Assembly: GCF_020551945.1 (NCBI RefSeq)
Contig: NZ_JAJBZH010000007.1
Coordinates: forward strand, 106,051 to 170,050
DNA: 64,000 nt
Direction of reading: 5' to 3'
From: Cellulosimicrobium marinum
GTDB taxonomy: Bacteria; Actinomycetota; Actinomycetes; Actinomycetales; Cellulomonadaceae
Below are positions 17,897 through 26,777 of this stretch, piece after piece; the stretch's first letter is position 1, and every line of letters begins with the position of its first letter. Made by a program: the position numbers and the translations under genes. The notes beneath the pieces were generated by a model. It was not told where the DNA came from and did no database searches. It saw only the letters and a list, made by a program, of their open reading frames with translations.

Positions 17897-19075
17897 ATGT
17901 CCACCGAGCAGCCCGCCCCGCACCGCGCCGCGCCCGACCAGGGCCCTGCCGCGACCGCCCCGACGCCCCCCCGGGTGCGCGTCCTCGTCCTCTTCGGCGG
18001 GCGCTCCGGCGAGCACGCGATCTCCGCGGCCACCGCAGCCGGGGTGCTCCGCGCGATCGACCGCACCCGCTACGACGTCGTCCCCGTCGGGATCACCCCC
18101 GAGGGCGAGTGGGTCCTCGCGGCCGACGACCCCGGACGCTGGGAGATCACCGACGGGCGCCTCCCGCAGGTCGAGGCCACGGGCGAGGAGGTCGTGCTGC
18201 CCCTCGCGACGGACCGCCGCGGCGTGCGCGTCCTCGCCCCCGGCCAGATCCCGCGCGAGATCGGCGAGGTCGACGTCGTGCTGCCGCTCCTGCACGGCCC
18301 CTACGGCGAGGACGGCACCGTCCAGGGCCTCCTCGAGCTCGCCGACGTGCGGTACGTCGGCGCCGGGGTCCTCGCGTCCGCCGTCGGCATGGACAAGCAC
18401 TTCATGAAGCTCGTGCTCGCCGGCCAGGGGCTGCCCGTCGCGCCCTACACCGTCATCCGGCCCGGCGAGTTCGAGCGCAACCCCGCCGCATGGACCGAGA
18501 CCGTCGCCGGGCTCGGCCTGCCGGTGTTCGTCAAGCCCGCGCGCGCCGGGTCCAGCCTCGGCATCTCCAAGGTCGACGACCTCGCCGACCTGCCCGCCGC
18601 GATCGCCGAGGCGCAGCGCCACGACCCGAAGGTGCTCGTCGAGGCCGGCGTCGTCGGCCGCGAGATCGAGTGCGCCGTCCTCGGCGGCCGCACGGGGGAG
18701 CGCCCCCGCGCCTCCCTGCCCGGCGAGATCGTCGTCACCGACGACGCGCACGCCTTCTACGACTTCGAGGCCAAGTACCTCGACGAGGCCGGCGTCGAGC
18801 TGTCGTGCCCGGCCGACCTCCCCGCGCACGTCGTCGCCGAGGTGCAGGACGTCGCCGTGCGGACCTTCGAGGCCGTCGGCGCCGAGGGCCTGTCCCGCGT
18901 CGACGTGTTCGTCACGCCCGACGAGCAGGTCGTCGTCAACGAGATCAACACCATGCCCGGGTTCACCCCGTTCTCCATGTACCCGCGCATGTGGGAGCGG
19001 TCCGGCCTCGCCTACGCCGACCTCATCGACGAGCTCATCACTCTCGCGCTCGAACGGCCCACCGGCCTGCGCTGA
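17897..19075 (+). CDS. ddl: D-alanine--D-alanine ligase
   Basis: A 392-residue ATP-grasp enzyme that makes the D-Ala-D-Ala dipeptide of peptidoglycan precursors in the cytoplasm. Signatures include the N-terminal LFGGRSGEHAIS, the HGPYGEDGTVQGLLE motif near residue 135, KPARAGSSLGISKV for ATP binding, and the C-terminal NEINTMPGFTPFSMYP with metal-binding residues. A 30-residue polar N-terminal extension precedes the family start. TAGGGT lies eight bases upstream of the ATG, suggesting a short or absent leader. The following 226 bases are repeats and a convergent lipoprotein end. Confidence 0.97.
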   Translation: MSTEQPAPHRAAPDQGPAATAPTPPRVRVLVLFGGRSGEHAISAATAAGVLRAIDRTRYDVVPVGITPEGEWVLAADDPGRWEITDGRLPQVEATGEEVVLPLATDRRGVRVLAPGQIPREIGEVDVVLPLLHGPYGEDGTVQGLLELADVRYVGAGVLASAVGMDKHFMKLVLAGQGLPVAPYTVIRPGEFERNPAAWTETVAGLGLPVFVKPARAGSSLGISKVDDLADLPAAIAEAQRHDPKVLVEAGVVGREIECAVLGGRTGERPRASLPGEIVVTDDAHAFYDFEAKYLDEAGVELSCPADLPAHVVAEVQDVAVRTFEAVGAEGLSRVDVFVTPDEQVVVNEINTMPGFTPFSMYPRMWERSGLAYADLIDELITLALERPTGLR

Positions 19076-19090
19076 TCCTGCGCCCTGCGC

Positions 19091-19150
19091 GCGAGGTGCA
19101 GTTCCGGGCGCCTGTGGGCGAGGGGCAGCTCCGGGCGTCCGTGGGCGAGG
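19091..19150. repeat. 27-bp tandem repeat beside structured repeat copy B
   Basis: Two imperfect 27-base units (19091-19117 and 19118-19144), both of the form GCGAGGNGCAG-TTCCGGGCG, are followed by a degenerate third start (GCGAGG at 19145). The left arm of copy B begins inside this third unit. Confidence 0.7.
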
Positions 19151-19247
19151 GCGGCTCCGGGGCGGCGGCGAGTCTTCCATCCGCCGCCTCGTCCCTCGGC
19201 GGCTCCCGCCGGACCCGCCACGACTCGCCGCCGCCCCGGAGCCGCCC
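19149..19247. repeat. Dispersed structured repeat, copy B
   Basis: A perfect 26-base inverted repeat (19149-19174 with 19222-19247; inner end GGCGGCGGCGAGTC) encloses a 47-base core (19175-19221). The core closely matches the cores at 6357-6403 and 63953-63997. Inside it GCCGCC/GGCGGC pair around the conserved loop TCGTCCCTC. It sits between convergent ddl and the DUF3515 gene and could also terminate both transcripts. Confidence 0.85.
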
Positions 19248-19301
19248 CTCTTTCGCGCGGCCCTCGTGCGTGATCCTCGCTGGCGAGGCGTCGGCCGGAC
19301 G

Positions 19302-19850
19302 TCAGCCCGCGGCGTCGGACACGCCGACGCAGGCGCTGGTCTGCGGCACCTCGAGCACCGCGGGGGCGAGGTCCGAGATGAACGCCGTCGAGTGGTCGGC
19401 GGACACGGCCGGCGGGACCACGACCTGCACGGCGGGGTCGCGGCCGTACGTCGTGAACGTCCAGGTGCCCTCGCCGTCCTCGACGACGAGCCAGTCCACG
19501 GTGCCCGACGTGGAGCCGACGCTCTGGCAGGCCGTGGTCGTCGGGCCGGGGACCTCGACGCCGCAGCGCAGGGTGACGGCCGCGCCCGGCTCGCCCCAGG
19601 CGGCGGTCGCCTGGCTGGTCGTGCCGACCTTCGGGAGGTCGTCGGCGAGCTGGTCGGGCACGGACAGCAGGACGCTCGCGCACAGGGGGTTGGCGGCGTC
19701 GTCCGCGACGGGGACGCCGATGCGCGGGGCGCACGCGCCCGTGACGGCCGCGAGGGCGACCGCGAGCACGGGGACGACGGCGCGGCGTCGGGCAGGCCGA
19801 CGGACGGCGGCCGGGCGGGCGGCGGGACGGGCGCTGGAGGAACCGGGCAC
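19302..19850 (-). CDS. DUF3515-family lipoprotein
   Basis: A 182-residue exported lipoprotein with a twin-arginine-rich basic start, hydrophobic core and lipobox VTGAC. The mature part (DDAANPLCASVLLSVPDQLADDLP, broken here into its conserved PLCA and VPDQL pieces) and paired cysteines match DUF3515, a family of unknown function that typically lies between ddl and thiL in actinobacteria, as here. GTG at 19850 is supported by TACCGT six bases upstream (leaderless pattern). The promoter faces that of thiL within a 54-base divergent gap. Confidence 0.85.
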   Translation of the reverse strand: MPGSSSARPAARPAAVRRPARRRAVVPVLAVALAAVTGACAPRIGVPVADDAANPLCASVLLSVPDQLADDLPKVGTTSQATAAWGEPGAAVTLRCGVEVPGPTTTACQSVGSTSGTVDWLVVEDGEGTWTFTTYGRDPAVQVVVPPAVSADHSTAFISDLAPAVLEVPQTSACVGVSDAAG

Positions 19851-19904
19851 GTCAGTACGGTAGCGGCCCCGGCGGCCTGCCCGTGACGGGCTAGGGTGGC
19901 CGGC

Positions 19905-20924
19905 GTGAGCGAAGCGCCCCTCCTGGTCCGCGACGTGTCCGAGGAGGCGCTCCTCGGCCGGATCTTCCCCCTCCTGCCCGCCGCCCCCACGACGCTCGTC
20001 GGGCCCGGGGACGACTGCGCGGTCGTCGCGGCGCCGGACGGGCGCTACGTCGTGTCGACGGACGTGCTCGTCGAGGACCGGCACTTCCGGCGGCGGTGGT
20101 CCTCGGGGTACGACGTCGGGTGGCGGGCGGCGGTGCAGAACCTCGCCGACGTGGCGTCCATGGGGGCGCGGCCCGCGGCGCTCGTCGTATCGCTCGTCAT
20201 GCCCGGCGACCTGCAGGTCGACTGGGTGACGGGGCTCGCGCGGGGGCTCGCGGCGGCGTGCGGGCCGGTGGGGGCCGCCGTGGTCGGCGGGGACCTGTCC
20301 GGCGGTGACCAGGTGGTCGTCGCGGTCACCGTCCACGGCGACCTCGCGGGTCGCGCACCCGTGCTGCGCTCCGGGGCGCGCCCCGGGGACGTGGTCGCGC
20401 TCGCCGGCACGCTCGGACGGGCGGCGGCCGGCCTCGACCTGCTCGAGGCAGGACGACCGGACGACGTGCTCACGCAGTCCTACCTGCGCCCCGACCCGCC
20501 GCTCGCCGCAGGGCCGCTCGCCGCGGACGCGGGCGCAACCGCGATGATGGACGTCTCGGACGGGCTGCTGCGCGACGCCGGGCGCATCGCCCGGGCGAGC
20601 GGCGTGCGCCTCGACCTGTCGGACGTCGCGCTGGACGACGACCGTGCCGCGCTCCGACCCTGGGCGCAGGGCGTCGCCGCCGAAGGTTCGGACGACCAGG
20701 TCGACGCGGCCGGGACGGACGGCTGGCGCGTCGTCGTCGACGGCTGGGTGCTCGCCGGGGGAGAGGACCACGGCCTGCTCGCGACGTTCCCGCCGGACGT
20801 CGAGCTGCCCGCGCCGTTCCGCCCGATCGGTCGCGTGCACGCGACCGACGCGTCCGGCCCGGTGGTCACCGTGGACGGCACCCGGCCGGGCAGCGTGACG
20901 GGATGGGACCACTTCCGCGCCTGA
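19905..20924 (+). CDS. thiL: Thiamine-monophosphate kinase
   Basis: A 339-residue ATP-dependent kinase converting thiamine phosphate to the diphosphate cofactor. Landmarks are GPGDDCAVVAAPDG near residue 30 (metal/ATP-binding), ASMGARPAALVVSL, VGGDLSGGD and MDVSDGLLRDAGRIA. GTG at 19905 is chosen over the GTG at 19896 because it starts closer to the family N-terminus. A -10-like TAGGGT sits seven bases upstream. It is followed by a convergent GNAT gene 15 bases away. Confidence 0.95.
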   Translation: MSEAPLLVRDVSEEALLGRIFPLLPAAPTTLVGPGDDCAVVAAPDGRYVVSTDVLVEDRHFRRRWSSGYDVGWRAAVQNLADVASMGARPAALVVSLVMPGDLQVDWVTGLARGLAAACGPVGAAVVGGDLSGGDQVVVAVTVHGDLAGRAPVLRSGARPGDVVALAGTLGRAAAGLDLLEAGRPDDVLTQSYLRPDPPLAAGPLAADAGATAMMDVSDGLLRDAGRIARASGVRLDLSDVALDDDRAALRPWAQGVAAEGSDDQVDAAGTDGWRVVVDGWVLAGGEDHGLLATFPPDVELPAPFRPIGRVHATDASGPVVTVDGTRPGSVTGWDHFRA

Positions 20925-20939
20925 CCGCGCGGGGTCGCG

Positions 20940-21455
20940 TCAGGCGCGGCGGTACCGCACGGCCGTGAGGTCCTTGCCGCCGATGTCGTCGCGGCGCTCC
21001 ACGCCGTCGGGGGCGAAGCCGTGGCGGCGGTAGAAGCGGCGGGCGCGCTCCGCGTCCTCCAGCACCCACAGCGTGACGACCGTGCCCGGTGCGACGTCCG
21101 CGAGGAGCGTGCGCATGAGGTCCCGGGCGACGCCGCGCCCCCACGACTCGGGGTCGAGGTAGATCGCGTAGATCTCCAGGTCGCCCGGCTCGGCGTCCTC
21201 GTCCCGGCAGGGGCCGAGGGTCGCGAAGCCGATCGTGCGGCCGTCCGCGTCGGCGAGCCAGGTCCGTGCGCCGGGGGTGCTCAGGCTGTCGACCCAGTGC
21301 TTCTCGCGCTGGTCGACGTCGAGCGAGGCGAGGTACTCGTCCGGGACGATCCCGGCGTAGGCCCCCCGCCACGACGCGACGTGCACCGCTGCGATGGCGC
21401 TCGCGTCCCCGGTACCGGCCGGGCGGATGGTTACCTCGCTCAGTTCCGTCACCAT
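20940..21455 (-). CDS. GNAT-family N-acetyltransferase
   Basis: A 171-residue acetyl-CoA-dependent acetyltransferase of unknown substrate. The GNAT fold is visible from VTIRPAGTGDASAIAAVHV through YAIYLDPESWGRGVARDLM, the acetyl-CoA pyrophosphate-binding region, to RRFYRRHGFAPDGVE. The ATG at 21455 gives the usual family length; a GTG follows immediately. CAGGCT six bases upstream is a possible weak -10. It stands downstream of the rpmB terminator hairpin and is probably its own unit. Confidence 0.88.
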   Translation of the reverse strand: MVTELSEVTIRPAGTGDASAIAAVHVASWRGAYAGIVPDEYLASLDVDQREKHWVDSLSTPGARTWLADADGRTIGFATLGPCRDEDAEPGDLEIYAIYLDPESWGRGVARDLMRTLLADVAPGTVVTLWVLEDAERARRFYRRHGFAPDGVERRDDIGGKDLTAVRYRRA

Positions 21456-21548
21456 GGGGAAAGCCTGCCATCGGGCCGCGGTTCCGCCAAACCGGTTTGT
21501 CCCGATCTTCAGAAGATCTCCGCATCGGAGGCGGACGCCGGGGACGAC

Positions 21549-21581
21549 GAAGCGCCCGTCGGCCGTGCCGACGGGCGCTTC
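21549..21581 (-). terminator. rpmB terminator hairpin
   Basis: A perfect 15-base inverted repeat (GAAGCGCCCGTCGGC and complement) with loop CGT lies 22 bases beyond the stop of rpmB. Its place suits intrinsic termination of the leftward rpmB transcript. Confidence 0.75.
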
Positions 21582-21603
21582 GAGGACGTGCTCGCGCGGG
21601 CGA

Positions 21604-21795
21604 TCAGGCCGGGCGCGTGACCTTGCCGGCCTTGAGGCACGAGGTGCACACGTTGAGGCGCTTGGGCGTGCCGCCCACCACGGCGCGGACGCGCTGGATG
21701 TTCGGGTTCCAGCGGCGCTTCGTGCGGATGTGGGAGTGCGAGATGCTGTGCCCGAAGCCCGGGCCCTTGCCGCAGACGTCGCAGTTGGCAGCCAC
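21604..21795 (-). CDS. rpmB: 50S ribosomal protein L28
   Basis: A 63-residue large-subunit protein. It is the zinc-ribbon (C+) form, with CDVC near the N-terminus and CTSC near the C-terminus. Family core: SHSHIRTKRRWNPNIQRVR. A clear AGGAG lies upstream of the ATG. It is monocistronic, with a terminator hairpin after it and a 266-base divergent region shared with the DAK2-domain gene. Confidence 0.97.
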   Translation of the reverse strand: MAANCDVCGKGPGFGHSISHSHIRTKRRWNPNIQRVRAVVGGTPKRLNVCTSCLKAGKVTRPA

Positions 21796-22061
21796 GGTTT
21801 CTCCTGATCGTCGTGCACGTCGCGCAGGCAGCGGCGACGTATGAATGGTCTGTGGGTTCTGCCCGGTGGTTCGTACGGCGGCGCGCGATACGCCCGGGCA
21901 ACCTGCTCAGGGTAGCCGATCCCCCCGGGGCGGCTCAAGTGAGCGCTCCCGGGACGCCGTCGGGCCCCGGAGCAGACTACGGTGTTCGCGACCGTCCGGA
22001 CCGCCGGGCGGGTGCGGGCGCGCGCCCGCACGCAGCCCGTGGACGAGGAGCCCCGACCGAC

Positions 22062-23852
22062 GTGAGCCCCAGCGAGGTGATGGACGCCACCCACGTCCGC
22101 GCGTGGGCGCGCGACGGCGTCCGGGCCCTCGACCGGGCCCGCGGCGCCCTCGACCGGGTCAACGTCTTCCCCGTCGCGGACGCCGACACGGGCACCAACC
22201 TCTACCTCACGTTCCTCGAGGCCGCGCGCTCGATCGCCGCGGTCCCCGCGGGGGCGGGCGCCGGGGACGTGCTCGTGCGCCTCGCGCGCGGCGCGCTCGT
22301 CGGGGCGCGGGGCAACTCCGGCGTCATCCTCAGCGAGTACCTGCGGGGCCTCGCCGTCGAGCTCGCCGGTCGTGCGGAGGTCGACGGCGCGGGCCTGGCC
22401 CGCGCGCTCGGCGCCGCCGCGGAGACCGCGCGTCGCGCCGTCGCCCACCCGGCCGGCGGGACCATCCTCACCGCGGCCGACGCCGCCGCCGACGCCGCGC
22501 GTGCCGCGGCCGGGGATGCGGCCGAAGGGCCCGCACGCGCTGTCGACCGTCCGGCGGACGTCTGCGCCGCGGCGCGCACCGCCGCACGGGCCTCTGCCCT
22601 GCGCAGCCGGGACGAGCTCGACGTGCTCGCCCGCGCCGACGTGCTCGACGCCGGCGCGCTCGGGCTGACCCTGCTCCTCGGCGTCCTGCACGCCGTCCTC
22701 GACCCGGACGCCGCTGTGGCCGACACCGTGCCCGACGCCGACCCGGACGCCGTCACGTCCGCCGTGTCGGACGTCGTGTCGGACGTCCTCGGCATGATGG
22801 CCGGCATGGTCCCCGTCGCGCCCGACGGCGAGGACGCCGTCTCCGCCGGACCGGCGGACCGCAGGGGAGGGGAGTTCGAGGTGATGTACGTCGTCGACGC
22901 GACGTCGACGCCCACGCACGCGCTGCCTCGCGACGACTCCGCGCTCGCCGGGCTCGCGGCACGGCTGCGTGACGGCCTCGCCCGCGTCGGGGACTCCGTC
23001 GTCGTGGTGGGGGGCGAGAGCGCGCCCGGAACGAGCCCGGGGTCGGACGGGCTGTGGCAGGCCCACGTGCACACCGACCACCCGGCGTCCGCGCTCGCCG
23101 TCGGCCACGAGACGCTCGCGGCGCTCCCCGGGGTGCCCGCCGCGCTGCGCCAGGTGCGCGTGCGTCACCTGCCGGGCGGGGTCGACCCCGAGCCGGTCCA
23201 CCGCCCGTCGCTCGGCGTCGTCGCGGCCACCACGTCCCCCGGCGTCGTCGCCGACCTCGCGCGCGCGGGCGCCGTCGTGATCCAGCGCGAGCCCGGCGCG
23301 GCGCCCGACCCGCTCGCCCTGCACCGCGCGGTCGTCGACACGGGTGCGCACCACGTCGTCCTGCTGCCCGCCGCCGTCCTCGACGACGGACTCCTCGACG
23401 ACCTGCGGGCCGCCGTGCTCGGCGACGGCGTCGAGCGTCTCGACGTCCTCGACGCGCCCACCGACCTGCACGTCGTCGTCGCGCTCGCCGCCGGGCTGCA
23501 GGCCGACCCCGACGACGACGAGGCCCGCGTCCTCGCCGCACGTGCCGCTCTCGCGGGGGTGCGCGTCGCGGAGGCCGCGGGCACCGGGCCCGACCCCGCA
23601 AGGGTCGGTCGCCCGGCCCTGCCGGACGGCCTGGGCCGCGCGCTCGACGCCGTGCTCGACGTCCCGGCCGAGATCCTCACCGTGCTCGTCGACGACGACG
23701 TCCCGCACGACGCCCTCGACGCGCTGGCGGACCGGGCTGCGGCGCGCGGGGCGGAGACCGTGGTGCTGCGCTCCGGCCGCCCGGGGACCCGGGTGACGCT
23801 GGGCGCGGAGCCGCCCGCCGGCGTCGGGCGCACCGAGGAGGGGGCCGGATGA
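22062..23852 (+). CDS. DAK2-domain (DhaL/FakA-like) kinase-related protein
   Basis: A 596-residue cytosolic protein with an N-terminal DAK2 domain (about 1-210). Its phosphate/Mg-binding motif NVFPVADADTGTN and RGARGNSGVILSEYL match the ADP-binding folds of dihydroxyacetone kinase DhaL and fatty-acid kinase FakA. The middle and C-terminal parts resemble the FakA-type DegV-like region. By analogy it may phosphorylate fatty acids with a DegV partner, but none is seen here. GTG at 22062 was chosen for its GAGGAG site; ATG 22080 is an alternative. Its stop overlaps the recG start (ATGA). Linkage of this family to rpmB and recG is common in Gram-positives. Confidence 0.85.
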   Translation: MSPSEVMDATHVRAWARDGVRALDRARGALDRVNVFPVADADTGTNLYLTFLEAARSIAAVPAGAGAGDVLVRLARGALVGARGNSGVILSEYLRGLAVELAGRAEVDGAGLARALGAAAETARRAVAHPAGGTILTAADAAADAARAAAGDAAEGPARAVDRPADVCAAARTAARASALRSRDELDVLARADVLDAGALGLTLLLGVLHAVLDPDAAVADTVPDADPDAVTSAVSDVVSDVLGMMAGMVPVAPDGEDAVSAGPADRRGGEFEVMYVVDATSTPTHALPRDDSALAGLAARLRDGLARVGDSVVVVGGESAPGTSPGSDGLWQAHVHTDHPASALAVGHETLAALPGVPAALRQVRVRHLPGGVDPEPVHRPSLGVVAATTSPGVVADLARAGAVVIQREPGAAPDPLALHRAVVDTGAHHVVLLPAAVLDDGLLDDLRAAVLGDGVERLDVLDAPTDLHVVVALAAGLQADPDDDEARVLAARAALAGVRVAEAAGTGPDPARVGRPALPDGLGRALDAVLDVPAEILTVLVDDDVPHDALDALADRAAARGAETVVLRSGRPGTRVTLGAEPPAGVGRTEEGAG

Positions 23853-26095
23853 CCGACCGCATGGCCGAGCCGCTCACGCGCGCCCTCGGCACCCGCTCGG
23901 CGAACGCGCTCGCCAAGCTCGGGCTCACCACGGTCGGAGAGCTGCTCAACCACGTCCCGCGCCGCTACGGCGACCCCGGCCGGCTCACCGAGCTCGCCGG
24001 TCTCGCCCTCGGCGAGCACGTGACGATCGTCGCCCAGGTGCGCTCGGCGACCGTCCGCCGCATGCGCAACCGGCCGGGCGCGATCCTCGAGGCCGTCGTC
24101 ACCGACGGCCCGCAGCAGCTGTCGCTGACGTTCTTCGCCAAGGGGCCGGGCGCGCTGCGCTACCACGAGCAGCGCCTCGCGCCCGGACGCCTCGGCCTGT
24201 TCACGGGCGTCGTCGGCGACTACCGCGGCACCCGCCAGCTCACGCACCCCGACTACCGGATCATCGGCATGGACGACGACGCCGAGGACGCCGAGAGCGC
24301 CGTCCTCGAGGCGAGCCGGCCCATCCCGATCTACCCCGCGAGCGCGAGCATCCCGAGCTGGAAGATCCAGCCCGCCGTGCGGACCGTGCTCGACCCGCTG
24401 CGCGAGGAGGACGTGCCCGACCCGCTCCCCGCGGACGTCCGCGCCCGGCACGGCCTCGGGACGCGGCTGGAGGCGCTGCGCGACGTGCACGAGCCGTACG
24501 ACGAGCAGCAGTGGCGACGCGGCCGCGACCGGCTGCGGTACGAGGAGGCCTTCGTCCTCCAGGCGGCGCTCGCGGTGCGACGCGCCCGGGCCGCGGCGGA
24601 GCCCGCGACCGCGCGGGCCCCGCGCGGACCGGGGGAGCCGGGGATCCTCGCCGCGTTCGACGCCGCGCTGCCCTTCGAGCTGACGCGCGGCCAGCGCGAG
24701 GTGGGCGATCAGGTCGCCGACGACCTCGCCCGCCCGCGTCCCATGCAGCGGCTGCTCCAGGGCGAGGTGGGCTCCGGCAAGACCGTCGTGGCCCTGCGCG
24801 CGATGCTCCAGGTGGTCGACGCGGGCGGCCAGGCGGCCCTCCTCGCGCCGACCGAGGTGCTGGCCGCCCAGCACGCGCGCACCCTGCGTGCCCTGCTCGG
24901 CCCGCTCGCGGAGGGAGGGATGCTCGGCGGGGCCGCCGACGCGACGCGCGTCGCCCTGCTGACCGGGTCGCTGCCGGCGGCGGCCCGCAAGGAGGCGCTC
25001 CTCGACGCGGCGAGCGGCGCGGCGGGCATCGTCGTGGGCACGCACGCGCTGCTCTCCGAGCACGTGCAGTTCGCCGACCTCGGCCTCGTCGTCGTCGACG
25101 AGCAGCACCGGTTCGGCGTCGAGCAGCGCGACGCGCTGCGCGCCAAGGCCCGCACGAGCCCCCACCTGCTCGTCATGACCGCGACCCCCATCCCGCGGAC
25201 CGTCGCCATGACCGTGTTCGGCGACCTCGAGACGTCCGCGCTCACCGAGATCCCCGCGGGCCGCTCGGGCATCACGACGCACGTCGTGCCGGCCGCCAAC
25301 GAGGCCTGGCTCGACCGGACGTGGGCGCGCGTGCGCGAGGAGGTCGACGCCGGCCACCGCGCCTACGTGGTCTGCGCGCGCATCCACCCGGACGAGCCCG
25401 GCGCGGGTCCGGCGTCGGAGGAGTTCGACGACGTGCCGGACTTCCTCGCCGAGGAGGGGGCTCCGGAGGGCGACCGGGCGCCCCTGCGGGCCGTCCTCGA
25501 GGTCGCCGACGAGCTGCGCGCCCACCCGCGGCTCGCCGGGGTGGAGGTCGGTGTGCTGCACGGCCAGATGCCGCCCGCGGACAAGGAGGCCGTCATGACG
25601 GCGTTCGCGCGCGGGGAGGTCCAGGTCCTCGTCTCCACGACGGTCGTCGAGGTCGGCGTCGACGTGCCCGAGGCGACGGTCATGGTCGTGCACGACGCCG
25701 ACCGGTTCGGCATCTCCCAGCTCCACCAGCTCCGGGGCCGGGTGGGCCGTGGCTCCGCGCCCGGGCTCTGCCTGCTCGTCTCGACGGCGCATCCCGGCAC
25801 CCCCGCGGCGACCCGCGTCGAGACCCTCGCCCGCACCACCGACGGGTTCGAGCTCGCGACCGTCGACCTCGAGCTGCGCAGCGAGGGCGACGTGCTCGGC
25901 GCCGCGCAGTCCGGGCGCGCGAGCTCGCTGCGCCTGCTGCGCGTCGTCAAGGACGCCGACGTCATCGCGACGGCCCGCACCGACGCCGCCGAGGTCGTGG
26001 CCGAGGACCCGGAGCTCGCCGGCAACGAGGCGCTGCGCCGCGCGATCGCCGACCAGCTCGACCCGGAGCGCGAGGAGTTCCTCGAACGGGCGTGA
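23849..26095 (+). CDS. recG: ATP-dependent DNA helicase RecG
   Basis: A 748-residue branch-migration helicase that remodels stalled forks and Holliday junctions. An N-terminal wedge/OB domain (TVGELLNHVPRRYGD) is followed by helicase motifs: Walker A GEVGSGKT near residue 310, DEQH near 417 (a DExH variant of superfamily 2), TATPIPRT, and QLHQLRGRVGRG near 624. It is longer than E. coli RecG (693), owing to acidic/Pro-rich insertions. The ATG overlaps the preceding DAK2 gene by four bases; rsmD follows 29 bases on. Confidence 0.97.
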   Translation: MTDRMAEPLTRALGTRSANALAKLGLTTVGELLNHVPRRYGDPGRLTELAGLALGEHVTIVAQVRSATVRRMRNRPGAILEAVVTDGPQQLSLTFFAKGPGALRYHEQRLAPGRLGLFTGVVGDYRGTRQLTHPDYRIIGMDDDAEDAESAVLEASRPIPIYPASASIPSWKIQPAVRTVLDPLREEDVPDPLPADVRARHGLGTRLEALRDVHEPYDEQQWRRGRDRLRYEEAFVLQAALAVRRARAAAEPATARAPRGPGEPGILAAFDAALPFELTRGQREVGDQVADDLARPRPMQRLLQGEVGSGKTVVALRAMLQVVDAGGQAALLAPTEVLAAQHARTLRALLGPLAEGGMLGGAADATRVALLTGSLPAAARKEALLDAASGAAGIVVGTHALLSEHVQFADLGLVVVDEQHRFGVEQRDALRAKARTSPHLLVMTATPIPRTVAMTVFGDLETSALTEIPAGRSGITTHVVPAANEAWLDRTWARVREEVDAGHRAYVVCARIHPDEPGAGPASEEFDDVPDFLAEEGAPEGDRAPLRAVLEVADELRAHPRLAGVEVGVLHGQMPPADKEAVMTAFARGEVQVLVSTTVVEVGVDVPEATVMVVHDADRFGISQLHQLRGRVGRGSAPGLCLLVSTAHPGTPAATRVETLARTTDGFELATVDLELRSEGDVLGAAQSGRASSLRLLRVVKDADVIATARTDAAEVVAEDPELAGNEALRRAIADQLDPEREEFLERA

Positions 26096-26124
26096 CCGCG
26101 CGGTGGCGTGGCTAGGCTGGGCGC

Positions 26125-26703
26125 GTGACGAGGATCGTGGCAGGGACCGTCGGCGGGCGCACCATCGGGGTCCCTCCCCGCGGCACGCGCCCGACGAGCG
26201 ACCGGGTCCGCGAGGCCGTCTTCTCACGGCTCGAGCACTACGGGGTGGTCGACGACGCGCACGTGCTCGACCTGTACGCCGGCTCGGGAGCCCTCGGGCT
26301 GGAGGCCGCGAGCCGTGGTGCGCGGGACGTGACCCTCGTCGACTCCGCACGCGTCGCCGCCGACGTCGCGCGACGCAACGTCACGACCCTCGGCCTGCCC
26401 GGGGTGCGTGTCGTGGCGCAGGCGGCCGAGACGTACGCGGCCGCGCTGCCCGGCACGGGCGGCCCGCTGCACCTCGTCTTCCTCGACCCCCCGTACGACC
26501 TCGCGCCCGACGCCCTCGACCGGGTGCTCGCCCACCTCGCACGCCCGGGCGTGCTCGACCCGGCGGCGGTCGTCGTCCTCGAGCGCTCGTCCCGGTCCGC
26601 CGAGCCCGACTGGCCCGCGGGCTGGGAGCTCCTCGCCACGAAGACGTACGGCGAGACCGCCGTGTACTTCGCCGGGCCCGCGGACGACGACCCCGCGGTG
26701 TGA
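26125..26703 (+). CDS. rsmD: 16S rRNA (guanine(966)-N2)-methyltransferase
   Basis: A 192-residue SAM-dependent methylase acting on the 30S subunit. It shows the N-terminal RIVAGTVGGR, the SAM-binding LDLYAGSGALGLEAASRG and the catalytic LDPPYD. The GTG at 26125 has TAGGCT six bases upstream, so despite following recG closely it may have its own leaderless promoter. The conserved neighbour coaD follows after about 75 bases. Confidence 0.95.
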   Translation: MTRIVAGTVGGRTIGVPPRGTRPTSDRVREAVFSRLEHYGVVDDAHVLDLYAGSGALGLEAASRGARDVTLVDSARVAADVARRNVTTLGLPGVRVVAQAAETYAAALPGTGGPLHLVFLDPPYDLAPDALDRVLAHLARPGVLDPAAVVVLERSSRSAEPDWPAGWELLATKTYGETAVYFAGPADDDPAV

Positions 26704-26777
26704 GCTGGCGCCGCGAGGTCGGGAGCACGCCGGTCGGGCTCCCGGGCGGGCCGGGTGCCGTGTACTACCGTGACGGC

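Noticed and set aside
23165..26350. A minus-strand reading frame of about 1060 codons across recG
   Set aside because: Antisense shadow of recG and its neighbours in very G+C-rich DNA; no domain visible.
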